In this document: positions 24,848 to 33,128 of the stretch, one piece after another
How positions within the stretch are numbered: position 1 is the first letter of the stretch
How the letters are laid out: every line of letters starts with the position of its first letter
NCBI RefSeq assembly: GCF_001435585.1
Contig: NZ_AZEC01000001.1
Span: forward strand, 310,001-374,000
Length of the DNA stretch: 64,000 bases
Direction of reading: 5' to 3'
DNA from: Schleiferilactobacillus perolens DSM 12744
GTDB taxonomy: Bacteria > Bacillota > Bacilli > Lactobacillales > Lactobacillaceae
Notes under the pieces: generated by a model
The model's input: the letters and a program-made list of their open reading frames with translations, nothing else
Told to the model about the DNA's origin: nothing
The model's database searches: none
Position numbers and translations under genes: made by a program

Positions 24848-26122
24848 ATGAAGCGAAACGGTTTACTCGGCATCACTGTGATGCTGGCAGCGGCAGTGTT
24901 GGTTGGTTGTGGGAGCGGTAATTCGGCTGGTTCTAGCAGCAGCGGCAAAGTCACCTTGTCTTTTGCCAGTTGGGACACAAAGCAGGCCGTGGGTTTGCGT
25001 AAGATGGCGGACAAGTTCGAGAAGGACAATCCGAACATCAAGATTAAGATGGAAACAACGCCGTGGGACCAATACTGGACCAAGATGGAAGCAGCGACGA
25101 CGGGCGGGAAGATGCCTGATGTGGTGACCATGCACTCCAACGAATCGTATAAATACATGTCCAACGACATGCTGATGAGTCTGGAAGATATGGCGAAAAA
25201 AGGCGATATCAAATTCTCCAACTACAACAGCGGTGTGACTAAGCTTTATATGTACAAAGGCAAGCATTACGCCGTGCCGAAAGACGTGACCAATATTGGA
25301 CTGTGGTACAACAAGACATTATTCGATCAGGCCGGCGTGAAATATCCGGATGGTACTTGGACCTGGGAAACTTTTGCAGAGAATGCGAAGAAGCTGACGA
25401 ATGCGGCCAAGGGAGTTTACGGTTTTGCGGCAGCAACTGCACCTGAAACAGGTTATTACAATTTCATTTATCAAAATGATGGTCAGATTTGGAGTATGAA
25501 CGAGAAAAAGTCACACTACAACGACAAAAACACAGTGGGTGCGCTGCAATTCTATCAGGATTTGATGCTGAAGGATAAGGTTTCGCCTAGTGCCCAAGTG
25601 CTGGAACAGACCGATCAGATCAACTTGTTTGAATCCGGTAAAGTAGCGATGATCATGGCCGGTAACTGGGGTGCTGAAGAATTAGCTTCCAACGAATATA
25701 CGGCCAAGAATGCTGACGTGGCGCCGTTGCCCAAGGGTAAGAAGCAAGCCACAGTCACGAATGGTTTGGCTTGGGGGATTTCTGCTAAGACGACTCATCC
25801 GAAAGAAGCCCAAAAGTTCCTGAAATTCTTGGCCTCCAAGGAAGCCAATACGATGCAATCCGATCTGGGTGTCTCAATTCCTGCTTATGAAGGCTTGGGT
25901 CAAGGCTGGACGGATAAGTACAAGAAGACCTTTGCGCACATTGAAAGCTTCAATGAGCAATTGAAGTACGGCGTGCTGCGGCCATTCAATGCCAACACGA
26001 TTAAATGTGAAACATTGTCCAACGAACAAGTGGGTAAGATGATGTCCGGTAAGCAAACCGCCCAAGAAACTGCGGATACAGTCGCTAAAGGTATCGACAA
26101 GATCCTCGCGGGTAAAGAGTAG
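24848..26122 (+). CDS. Sugar ABC transporter substrate-binding lipoprotein (family 1)
   Basis: The 424-residue protein has a lipoprotein signal with lipobox LVGC (Cys at residue 22), so it is lipid-anchored outside the membrane after cleavage. A Ser/Gly linker and then the extracellular solute-binding fold follow: VTLSFASWDTKQ, KMPDVVTMHSNE, GLWYNKTLFDQAGVKYPDGT and FESGKVAMIMAGNWG. These are the pattern of family-1 sugar binders (MalE/MsmE-like). ACTAGGAGGG precedes the ATG. It is the first of four genes (binder, two permeases, LacI) controlled by the promoter at 24772. The co-regulated GH27 enzyme suggests an alpha-galactosyl oligosaccharide as cargo. Confidence 0.93.
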   Translation: MKRNGLLGITVMLAAAVLVGCGSGNSAGSSSSGKVTLSFASWDTKQAVGLRKMADKFEKDNPNIKIKMETTPWDQYWTKMEAATTGGKMPDVVTMHSNESYKYMSNDMLMSLEDMAKKGDIKFSNYNSGVTKLYMYKGKHYAVPKDVTNIGLWYNKTLFDQAGVKYPDGTWTWETFAENAKKLTNAAKGVYGFAAATAPETGYYNFIYQNDGQIWSMNEKKSHYNDKNTVGALQFYQDLMLKDKVSPSAQVLEQTDQINLFESGKVAMIMAGNWGAEELASNEYTAKNADVAPLPKGKKQATVTNGLAWGISAKTTHPKEAQKFLKFLASKEANTMQSDLGVSIPAYEGLGQGWTDKYKKTFAHIESFNEQLKYGVLRPFNANTIKCETLSNEQVGKMMSGKQTAQETADTVAKGIDKILAGKE

Positions 26123-26134
26123 GAGGTGTTCTGA

Positions 26135-27034
26135 ATGCACCACCAACGGAGAATCGGAAAATATCGCGTCAATGAGATTATTTGGGGCTACCTGTTCATT
26201 CTGCCCACGGCCGTTGGCTTGATTGTGCTGAACATCAAACCGGCGATTGATACGATCTATATGAGCTTCAACAAGTCGGCTGGCTTTGGCAGGATGACGT
26301 GGACGGGCTTGGACAACTACAAACGGCTGATGGCTGACCCAGAAGTATGGCAGTCGTTACTGAACACGTTGAAATATTCGGTCATCGCCGTACCGCTGAT
26401 CGTGGTCTTTTCCTTAATCGTCGCGGTTTTGATGAATCAGAAGATCAAGGGTCTCAGTGTGTATCGAACCCTCTACTTTCTGCCGGTGGTCGCGGCCCCG
26501 GCGGCGGTGGCAATGATTTGGAAATGGCTATTCAACTCGAACTATGGGCTGATCAATCAAATGTTAGGAAACTTCGGAATTAAACCGATTAACTGGTTAT
26601 CAGATCCGGACATTGCTATCTACACTGTCATTATCGTGGGTGTGTGGAGTGCAATCGGGTACAACATGGTGCTGCTGATTGCGGGGTTGCAGGACATTCC
26701 TAATGATTACTATGAGTCGGCGGAAATTGATGGGGCGGGTCCAATTCGTCAGTTTTTCACCATCACACTGCCTTTAGTCACGCCGACACTTTTCTTCGTA
26801 GTGGTGACGACGGTCATCGGTGCCTTCCAGGTATTCGATTCGATCTTCATGATGGTACAGCAAAACACGGATGCCATGTACAAGACGCAGTCGCTGGCGT
26901 ATCTTTTCTACAAATATTCCTTCATCTTGAACGATAAAGGATATGGATCGGCGATCGTGGTGTTATTGTTGGGCATCATATTGATCATCACGGCGATTCA
27001 ACTGAAGCTGCAGAAGAAATGGGTGTACTACTAG
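26135..27034 (+). CDS. ABC sugar permease (MalF/MsmF-like)
   Basis: A 299-residue integral membrane protein with six predicted segments. The cytoplasmic EAA loop reads YYESAEIDGAGPIRQFFTIT (about residues 190-209), the site that docks the ATPase. The N-terminus (HHQRRIGKYRVNEIIWGYLF) is typical of the first permease of sugar importers. AGTAGGAGGTG precedes the ATG, 12 bases after the binding-protein stop. Forms the channel with the protein from 27052. No ATP-binding subunit is encoded in the operon. Confidence 0.93.
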   Translation: MHHQRRIGKYRVNEIIWGYLFILPTAVGLIVLNIKPAIDTIYMSFNKSAGFGRMTWTGLDNYKRLMADPEVWQSLLNTLKYSVIAVPLIVVFSLIVAVLMNQKIKGLSVYRTLYFLPVVAAPAAVAMIWKWLFNSNYGLINQMLGNFGIKPINWLSDPDIAIYTVIIVGVWSAIGYNMVLLIAGLQDIPNDYYESAEIDGAGPIRQFFTITLPLVTPTLFFVVVTTVIGAFQVFDSIFMMVQQNTDAMYKTQSLAYLFYKYSFILNDKGYGSAIVVLLLGIILIITAIQLKLQKKWVYY

Positions 27035-27051
27035 AAAGGGGCTAATCAGCG

Positions 27052-27867
27052 ATGAAGAAACGACATCCGCTTGTCCACGTGGTGCTCATTCTCGGCGCAG
27101 TGGTGATGATCGTGCCGTTTGTTTGGATGATTCTGACTTCGGGGAAGACCCTGACGGAATCAACCCAGGTACCACCAACAATTTTTCCTAAGAAATTTGA
27201 ATGGAGCAACTATTCGGCAGTTTGGGCGCTTTTGCCCTTCGGTAAGTTCTATCTGAACACGTTACTGTTGGTTATTGGGCGGGTCTTTTTCTCAGTACTC
27301 ACCAGTGCCATGGCGGCCTATGCGTCGGCCCGACTGCGCTTTCCTGGGCGCAACCTGTTCTTCGGGTTAGTGTTGGCGCAAATGATGATTCCGGGTCAGA
27401 TTTTCATCACGCCCCAGTACCTGTTAGCCCAACAGTTGGGCATCATTGATACAGTTTGGGGATTGATCCTGCCAGGCTTTGTCAGTGCGTTCGGGACATT
27501 CCTGCTACGTCAGTTTTTCCTCACGATTCCCAATGAATTGGAGGAAGCGGCGGTTTTGGATGGGGCGTCAATTTGGACGATTTTCTTCAAAATCATGCTG
27601 CCGCTGGTGCGTTCAGGGCTCGTGGCGTTATCGATTTTCACGGCATTGTTTGCCTTCAAGGACTTGATGTGGCCAATGATTGCGACGACGTCCGTCGATA
27701 AGACAACCTTGTCGGCGGGGCTGGCCAACTTGCAAGGGCAGTACGCCACCAACTTCCCGCAATTGATGGCGGGTTCGTTATTGGCAGTGTGGCCAATGCT
27801 GGTACTCTTCATCATTTTCCAGAAGAAGTTTATCCAAGGGATTGCCACAACCGGCGGTAAGCTGTAA
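27052..27867 (+). CDS. ABC sugar permease (MalG/MsmG-like)
   Basis: The 271-residue second membrane subunit, with the EAA loop NELEEAAVLDGASIWTIFFK (about residues 163-182) and six hydrophobic segments. It ends in FQKKFIQGIATTGGKL, the GIATTGGxK tail typical of this family, which contacts the membrane surface near the ATPase. AGAAAGGGG lies upstream. A hairpin terminator overlapping an operator follows at once, but the LacI gene is only 90 bp downstream and may be partly co-transcribed. Confidence 0.93.
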   Translation: MKKRHPLVHVVLILGAVVMIVPFVWMILTSGKTLTESTQVPPTIFPKKFEWSNYSAVWALLPFGKFYLNTLLLVIGRVFFSVLTSAMAAYASARLRFPGRNLFFGLVLAQMMIPGQIFITPQYLLAQQLGIIDTVWGLILPGFVSAFGTFLLRQFFLTIPNELEEAAVLDGASIWTIFFKIMLPLVRSGLVALSIFTALFAFKDLMWPMIATTSVDKTTLSAGLANLQGQYATNFPQLMAGSLLAVWPMLVLFIIFQKKFIQGIATTGGKL

Positions 27868-27876
27868 TATCAATCT

Positions 27877-27917
27877 GTTCACTGAACGGGCGTGAGTGCC
27901 AAGCTCGCGTCTGTTTT
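27877..27917 (+). promoter_or_regulatory. Operator copy 3 (27877-27887) merged with a terminator hairpin
   Basis: GTTCACTGAAC is identical to operator copy 1. Its last bases begin a 12-bp stem, AACGGGCGTGAG with CTCGCGTCTGTT (three wobble pairs), followed by a T-run, so the permease transcript probably ends here. The operator lies 70 bp before the LacI gene, suggesting the repressor controls its own synthesis. Confidence 0.65.
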
Positions 27918-27956
27918 TTACATAATTTGAAAAGAAAAATACGGAGGAGATTATGC

Positions 27957-29006
27957 ATGGCAGGAATTCGCGATGTGGCAAAAGAAGCAAAAGTGTCTGC
28001 AACCACGACATCTCGGTTTTTGAATAGCGATCCAGATTTGATGATTACAGATGAGACGAAAAGGCGAATTCTGGCAGCGGTGGAAAAACTGCATTACGTA
28101 AAACGGTCCAATAAGTCGCGCAAAACCACGCGAATTGGGTTGTTGGTGACGAAGACGGAACGTGATGAATATGATGATCCTTATTTCCGGGATATTCGGC
28201 TGGGAATTTTGGATGGTCTCAAAGCGCATTCGTTGGATATCGGCGTAACGTACCATATTGGCGATAAAATTGACGCGATGATGCTGCAAGGCTTGGATGC
28301 ATTTGTGATTGTGGGGACACTGGAACATGCGTGGTTGGATAAGATCTATGCGGCCAATCAAAACATCGTGCTGGTCGATGATTACTATGGGCCGGCCAAT
28401 ATTGACGCGGTGTATCCAGATTTTCAACAGTCTACAACTGCGGTATTGGAGCGACTCACTAAACAAGGACATCAACGGATTTCTTTCATTGGCGGTGCGG
28501 CAATGTCCTGGCTGGAGAGCGGGAAGATCGTGTGGCACCCGGAAGGCGATTTGCGGTTGCGAACGTATCAGCAATGGATGGACGATCACGATCTTGGTCA
28601 ATACAGCCATTCGTTTATTGGTGGATGGGACTATATGGATGGGGCGGAACAGACCCGAAATTTACTTCAGCATTTCCACGATCGGACTGACTTTCCCACT
28701 GCGTTGGTCGTGGCCTCTGATCCATTGGCCATCGGTGTTTACCGCGAGCTGCATACTGCTCATATTCGGATGCCCGAAGATCTGGCGGTGATTTCTTTCG
28801 ATAATTCTGCTGTGGCAGATTATTTGACACCGTCTTTGACCAGTGTGAAATTGCGGCCCTATGAGATGGGGAAGAGTGCCGTGCGCATGGCGGCAGAGCG
28901 GATTCAGGGCACGCGGGATTATCCGCTGCGGGTGTTATTGCCGACGGAGATTATTGGGCGGGAGAGTGACGACTATAGTCGGAAATCGGAAGAAAAGACG
29001 AGTTAA
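27957..29006 (+). CDS. LacI-family repressor of the GH27/ABC regulon
   Basis: The 349-residue protein starts MAGIRDVAKEAKVSATTTSR, a LacI helix-turn-helix, and continues with a hinge helix and a periplasmic-binding-type sugar domain (IGLLVTKTERDEYDDPYFRD, AFVIVGTLEH, VASDPLAIGVYRELHT, AVISFDNS). The start at 27957 follows ACGGAGGAG; an earlier in-frame start at 27927 would not fit the domain boundary. The serine-rich replacement at TTTSRFLN (usually TVSRVLN) is slightly atypical. It is placed directly after the permease genes, and three copies of GTT(C/T)ACTGAAC flank those genes and the GH27 gene; it is the obvious candidate to bind them. Confidence 0.9.
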   Translation: MAGIRDVAKEAKVSATTTSRFLNSDPDLMITDETKRRILAAVEKLHYVKRSNKSRKTTRIGLLVTKTERDEYDDPYFRDIRLGILDGLKAHSLDIGVTYHIGDKIDAMMLQGLDAFVIVGTLEHAWLDKIYAANQNIVLVDDYYGPANIDAVYPDFQQSTTAVLERLTKQGHQRISFIGGAAMSWLESGKIVWHPEGDLRLRTYQQWMDDHDLGQYSHSFIGGWDYMDGAEQTRNLLQHFHDRTDFPTALVVASDPLAIGVYRELHTAHIRMPEDLAVISFDNSAVADYLTPSLTSVKLRPYEMGKSAVRMAAERIQGTRDYPLRVLLPTEIIGRESDDYSRKSEEKTS

Positions 29007-29131
29007 CGAATGCGCTGCTGCCCTGACGGCAAAAAAACAACCGTCAGTAGACTATTGGCGTAGTCTGACGATTGCTTCTTGATTGTTAGTTTTACCCATT
29101 TTGCCAGTCGTTATTCAGCGACTCTGCGAAG

Positions 29132-29158
29132 GGTGTCACTTGCCGGTGGCACCTTTTT
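29132..29158 (+). terminator. Terminator after the LacI gene
   Basis: GGTGTCAC and GTGGCACC (one G-T wobble) around TTGCCG, then TTTTT. Confidence 0.75.
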
Positions 29159-29341
29159 GCTGTCCTCATGATACAAGATTCTCCTTCGTTATTGTAAAGA
29201 GTGAATTCGAGATGATGGCAATAAAAATGACGATGCGCCAATTCAGCGCGCCCTCCGGAAAACTGGTATAGTCCAACAGTAGAATTCAATAACATCGACT
29301 ATTAAATATGGATTCCGTGTCACCAAACCTGACAAATCCCA

Positions 29342-29369
29342 TTGCGTGTTCTCTAAACTTTGGTATACT
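29342..29369 (+). promoter_or_regulatory. Promoter of aspA
   Basis: TTGCGT, a 16-base spacer, and TATACT with TGG just before it (extended -10). It starts about 40 bp before the gene. Confidence 0.7.
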
Positions 29370-29408
29370 GATTGAGAATTATTGGTATATACGTGGGAGG
29401 AGATCGTT

Positions 29409-30806
29409 ATGCATCTCGAAGAGGATTGTATTGGCAAGTTACCAGTGGCGGACGACGTACTTTACGGCATCAACACCACTCGGGCATTGCACAACTTTGA
29501 TATCGCCAAAGAACGTACAGACAGTTTGATTTTTGAGAGCTTGATTCAAATCAAGAAATCTGCGGCAATCGTGAATCATCGCGCCGGTACATTGAATGAG
29601 CAAAAGGCCAAGTTAATTGTTGCGGCTTGCAACGAGTTATTGCTGGGTCAACATCAAGACGACCTGGTGGCCCCGGCCATTCAGGGCAGCGCCGGCACTT
29701 CGGTGAACATGAACGTCAACGAAGTCGTGGCGAAATCTGCCATGAGTTTAGCGGAAAATGTGACGATACAGATCAACGATGATGTGAATCAGTGTCAGTC
29801 CACCAACGACACATATCCCACCGCCGGTAAGATGGCGATACTTAAAGCGTTGCCGCCGTTGCTGCAACAAATTGATAAGATGATTACGACACTGCTGGAT
29901 CTGGCGAAACGCTATACTGATGTGCTGAAAGTGGGCCGTACCCAGCTGGAAGACGCCGTTCCGACGACTTACGGCAATAGCTTCCACGCGTATGCCTCAC
30001 TCTTTCGTCGGGATGTCACCCGTTTGCGCACGGCTGCCGAAGCACTACATACCGTCAATCTTGGCGGCACCGCGATTGGTACCGGCCTGAATGCGACGGA
30101 CTATTACCGCAGCCATATTGTAGACGCTCTGAACACGACCAGCGGCTTGGATCTGGAATTGGCTGAAGACATGATCGATGCCACTCAGAACACGGATACT
30201 TTCGTGACCTTTTCCAGTGCGATGAAGGTCTTAGCCGTGGATCTCTCCAAATTCTGTAATGATCTGCGTCTCTTGAACAGCGGTCCGCAGGCTGGTTTTA
30301 GCGAAATTCGCTTACCTGCTAAACAGGCCGGTTCGTCGATTATGCCCGGCAAGGTCAACCCGGTCATTCCCGAAGTTGTCAACCAGGTCGCCTTCCAAGT
30401 GATCGGGCAGGACCTCACCATCAGCATGGCTGCTGAAGCCGGCCAGCTGGAATTGAACGCTTTTGAACCAATCATGTTCCGAGATTTGCTGCAAAACGAG
30501 CGCTACCTGACCAATGCCATCGATACGCTGGTACGTAACTGCCTCGCTGATCTGACAGTGAACGTTGCCCAGTGTGAAAAGAATGTCCATCATTCCGCAG
30601 TTAGTGCCACTGTCCTGAACCCTTATCTCGGCTATGTGGAAACCACTTTTTTGGTGAAAGAGGCCTTGGCAAAGGGTGTCAGTGTGCAGACACTGTTGAA
30701 AGCTAAGAAACTGCTTGATCCAGATCTGGTGGAACGGCTGTTTTCGCCGGCCGTGATGACCAATCAAGTGCCGACGACGCAATCACGGTTTGAAACGCAG
30801 CGTTAA
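29409..30806 (+). CDS. aspA: Aspartate ammonia-lyase
   Basis: The 465-residue enzyme converts aspartate to fumarate and ammonia in the cytoplasm. It is a member of the fumarase/aspartase superfamily: the signature loop is GSSIMPGKVNPVIPE (about 315-330), and GSAGTSVNMNVNEV, STNDTYPTA and KVGRTQLEDAVP are the other conserved blocks. The PGKVNPVIPEVVNQ form (rather than PGKVNPTQCE of fumarase) and the following AAEAGQLELNAFEP favour aspartase. GGGAGGAG lies upstream of the ATG at 29409. It has its own promoter and terminator, so it is a single-gene unit. In lactobacilli it feeds fumarate/malate metabolism and nitrogen balance. Confidence 0.9.
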   Translation: MHLEEDCIGKLPVADDVLYGINTTRALHNFDIAKERTDSLIFESLIQIKKSAAIVNHRAGTLNEQKAKLIVAACNELLLGQHQDDLVAPAIQGSAGTSVNMNVNEVVAKSAMSLAENVTIQINDDVNQCQSTNDTYPTAGKMAILKALPPLLQQIDKMITTLLDLAKRYTDVLKVGRTQLEDAVPTTYGNSFHAYASLFRRDVTRLRTAAEALHTVNLGGTAIGTGLNATDYYRSHIVDALNTTSGLDLELAEDMIDATQNTDTFVTFSSAMKVLAVDLSKFCNDLRLLNSGPQAGFSEIRLPAKQAGSSIMPGKVNPVIPEVVNQVAFQVIGQDLTISMAAEAGQLELNAFEPIMFRDLLQNERYLTNAIDTLVRNCLADLTVNVAQCEKNVHHSAVSATVLNPYLGYVETTFLVKEALAKGVSVQTLLKAKKLLDPDLVERLFSPAVMTNQVPTTQSRFETQR

Positions 30807-30817
30807 TTCTTTTCTGT

Positions 30818-30879
30818 AATAAAAAAGCTTCTTGTTTACCCGCTCATCACACGCAGCTGGGGCAAGAGGCTTTTTTATT
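30818..30879. terminator. Bidirectional terminator between aspA and the SAM hydrolase gene
   Basis: A 17-bp stem, AATAAAAAAGCTTCTTG with CAAGAGGCTTTTTTATT (one wobble), with A- and T-runs on both sides. Confidence 0.88.
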
Positions 30880-30938
30880 TGAAACGAGCTATCGAACTGA
30901 GCACCATTTACTTGTGGCATTGTCATGTGATGAAACAA

Positions 30939-31802
30939 TTATTCTTCAATAATGACGGGCGCGGCGGGGGCTTTGGCAAACGTGATGTGCCAATTGATCC
31001 CGGTGCCAATGCGATAGACGTCGGAGAATGAATCTTGGTTGATGGCTACGCCGATGTTGATCAATGAATTGACGTAGACCAGCGGCTCACCGACGCGGAC
31101 TGCCGCAAAGGTGCGGGTGAACGGCATCTGGTTTTGATAACGCAGGTGATCGTGGTGATAAATGGAGACCAAAACGCGGTCACCGGTATGAATATTGAGT
31201 TCGTGAAATGCATGAAGCGAGATATTCGTCCACAGCGAACCGAAACGGATGTCCAGAATGTCGATCGTCCCAGAAACTTGGCCGGGCTGTTGAGTCACTT
31301 CACCCAACGGTAATTTGACGATTTCGGCGATGGGCAAATTTTCGCCCAGGTCGTTGAAACTGATTTGACTGCTGGCTAATTTGGCTCCGTTGTAGGCATA
31401 AATATCGCGGCCGTGGAACGTGTGGCTTTCCTGACTGCCAGGCAGTGCGTTTTTAACTTCATCGATTTGGCGGATACCTTTTAATCCAATATAGGTCGCG
31501 ATATGCGTTAAGGTGCCGTTGTCCGGCGTGATGATGTAATGGCCATCGTTGGTTTCGGCCACAATACTGCGTCGATCGCTGCCCACGCCGGGGTCAACCA
31601 CAGAGACAAAGACGGTGCCGGCGGGCCAATATTTGACGGTTTGGTAGAGCCGGTACGACGCGGCAAAAATGTCATACGGTGGGATTTCGTGGGTGAGGTT
31701 ATAGATCCCCAAATCTGGATTCACTTGGAAGGCCACCCCGTACATGGCCGCCACTGCTCCATCGACGAGCCCAAAATCTGTTTGCAACACTAACTTGGCC
31801 AT
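30939..31802 (-). CDS. SAM hydrolase (SAM hydroxide adenosyltransferase, DUF62)
   Basis: The 287-residue protein matches the DUF62/chlorinase-fluorinase fold: LQTDFGLVDGAVAAMYGV at the N-terminus, SVVDPGVGSDRRS (about 65-78) and the substrate-site HTFHGRDIYAYNGAKLA (about 125-142). Bacterial members split S-adenosylmethionine with water or hydroxide into methionine and adenosine. The usual FHGRDIFAP is FHGRDIYAY here. AAAAAGGAGTGATT precedes the ATG at 31802. Expression is controlled by a methionine-specific T-box leader (31837-32056), so the enzyme should be made when charged tRNA-Met is scarce and would recover methionine from SAM. Confidence 0.88.
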   Translation of the reverse strand: MAKLVLQTDFGLVDGAVAAMYGVAFQVNPDLGIYNLTHEIPPYDIFAASYRLYQTVKYWPAGTVFVSVVDPGVGSDRRSIVAETNDGHYIITPDNGTLTHIATYIGLKGIRQIDEVKNALPGSQESHTFHGRDIYAYNGAKLASSQISFNDLGENLPIAEIVKLPLGEVTQQPGQVSGTIDILDIRFGSLWTNISLHAFHELNIHTGDRVLVSIYHHDHLRYQNQMPFTRTFAAVRVGEPLVYVNSLINIGVAINQDSFSDVYRIGTGINWHITFAKAPAAPVIIEE

Positions 31803-31836
31803 AACTCAATCACTCCTTTTTCACTTTTACGGGTGC

Positions 31837-32056
31837 AAAAAAGGCGCCCCGTCTAAAAGACTAGACAGGACGCCAACGCGCGGTACCACCTGATTTGCTT
31901 TGCATTCAAAGCCCCTCAAAAGCTGCGTAAGGAGCAGCGGTCCGTGCGTTTTTCAGATTCATTCACCGCGGCCTGACAGCGTGGTTTTCAGCGTCCCCAC
32001 AACTCTCTGGATATCAGGTGGCTCGGTTACTATTTCTGACCCGCAATTGCTTGATT
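31837..32056 (-). ncRNA. T-box leader, methionine specifier
   Basis: Read on the minus strand. Stem I starts with TCAGA and closes with TCTGA; the ACCG/CGGT helix frames a specifier loop with AGTA on the 5' side and GAATGAA on the 3' side, giving specifier ATG at 31962-31960 followed by a purine. AGAGAG (distal region) is present. The T-box itself is CAGGTGGTACCGCG at 31892-31879. The terminator is GGCGTCCTGTCTA pairing with TAGACGGGGCGCC, followed by TTTTTT (31875-31837). Uncharged tRNA-Met would favour the antiterminator and expression of the SAM hydrolase gene. Confidence 0.9.
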
Positions 32057-32062
32057 GAGGAA

Positions 32063-32091
32063 AGAATAGCGGAGGATAGCACGAATGTCAA
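32063..32091 (-). promoter_or_regulatory. Promoter of the T-box/SAM hydrolase transcript
   Basis: Minus strand TTGACA (32091-32086), 17-base spacer, TATTCT (32068-32063); transcription would start near 32056. Confidence 0.85.
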
Positions 32092-32216
32092 CTGAAGTGG
32101 ATTTTAATTTGTTCGGAATGACAACGGTAAAAGCGCCACTCATGTCTACGAAAACAGTGATCAACAATCAAATGGCGAAGGAAGCTTTTGATTCTGTCCG
32201 CTTCAACGGAGATTGA
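32085..32216 (+). CDS. Candidate small protein, 43 residues
   Basis: An ATG with GGAGG about 10 bases upstream opens a frame of 43 codons (MSTEVDFNLFGMTTVKAPLM...VRFNGD). It is soluble, with no known motif. It overlaps the minus-strand T-box promoter and the last bases of the DUF1828 gene in antisense. I see no clear plus-strand promoter. It may be a chance frame. Confidence 0.3.
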   Translation: MSTEVDFNLFGMTTVKAPLMSTKTVINNQMAKEAFDSVRFNGD

Positions 32217-32973
32217 ACAGCTGCTTTTTATCACTCCAAGGCACGATTTCCGTACCATAACGGGAAGCAATATTATACGCCGACTTTGACACTTTGCTCG
32301 TCTCGTCATTAAAAATAATCGTATAGGTGATTCGATGGCTGTTTAAAGCTTCGTTTTTTTTAATGTCATCAAAAGTCACACTTTCAGCCGCCACACGATC
32401 GAAACTTGGTCTTGGTACAACCTGTATTAGGCGCAAAGGTTTGGATTCTGTACCACCGATGGCATAGTCGATATGATAAGGATTGCCTGTTCTCCCTTGA
32501 ATGGGATAATTGGGTAGTACTTCAAATTCGTTTTTGGAAAGGTAGTCGCCCACTTCTTGCCTGAAGATATTTGATACGACGCCTTTACGTGTTTGCGACA
32601 AGTCGTCAATGCGTAAAACAGCTTGTAAGAGATGTTGCTTCAAGACAGGAAAATTCTTGATAGGGCCAGAGACACTGAGCACCCCCTCCTTATCCAAAGA
32701 GACCTGATATTGTTGCACAATGCTTGAAAGAAGTTCTGACCGGGTATCATTGTTCATGTTGATTCCCAACAACTCTAGATCATTGATGGTATTACCTTCA
32801 TCAGTCAGCAAGAATTCGCCGTCCTTTGTTGATGGAATCATAAAAAGTTGGATGTTATCACCAAGTGAATTAGTGAAAGGCGTAGTGACCTCATCCCCAT
32901 CTGGAAGTGATTCAACATGATATTGTTTACGCAGCCACATTGTATAATCTGTAATCCATTGGTCGGTCATCAT
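32203..32973 (-). CDS. DUF1828/DUF1829 protein
   Basis: A 256-residue soluble protein. The N-terminal part (about 1-95: PFTNSLGDNIQLFMIPSTKD, FLLTDEGNTINDLELLGI) fits DUF1828 and the C-terminal part (about 125-250: YPIQGRTGNPYHIDYAIGG, FNDETSKVSKSAYNIASRYG, IVPWSDK) fits DUF1829. The C-terminal half has the beta-alpha layout of PD-(D/E)XK-like folds, but I cannot point to a full active site. Such genes are scattered in lactobacilli and are often considered defence- or prophage-related; function unknown. Start at 32973 has AAAGG 11 bases upstream. It is AT-richer than its neighbours. Confidence 0.7.
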   Translation of the reverse strand: MMTDQWITDYTMWLRKQYHVESLPDGDEVTTPFTNSLGDNIQLFMIPSTKDGEFLLTDEGNTINDLELLGINMNNDTRSELLSSIVQQYQVSLDKEGVLSVSGPIKNFPVLKQHLLQAVLRIDDLSQTRKGVVSNIFRQEVGDYLSKNEFEVLPNYPIQGRTGNPYHIDYAIGGTESKPLRLIQVVPRPSFDRVAAESVTFDDIKKNEALNSHRITYTIIFNDETSKVSKSAYNIASRYGTEIVPWSDKKQLFNLR

Positions 32974-33128
32974 TTCAAGCATCACCTTTCCATTCGAGCG
33001 TCCCGTTAAATATCAACGATTGTTTGATTATATCATGTGGTAAACTACGCGTTTAACAAAAAACAGAGCAACAGGATCGTTGCCCTCAATAGTTAAATAC
33101 GTGAATTTGGTGCGTTGATGTGAAGTAC

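Noticed and set aside
29041-29076. Imperfect hairpin CGTCAGTAGACTA...TAGTCTGACG after the LacI gene
   Set aside because: No T-run follows and the pairing needs bulges; the hairpin at 29132 is a much better terminator.
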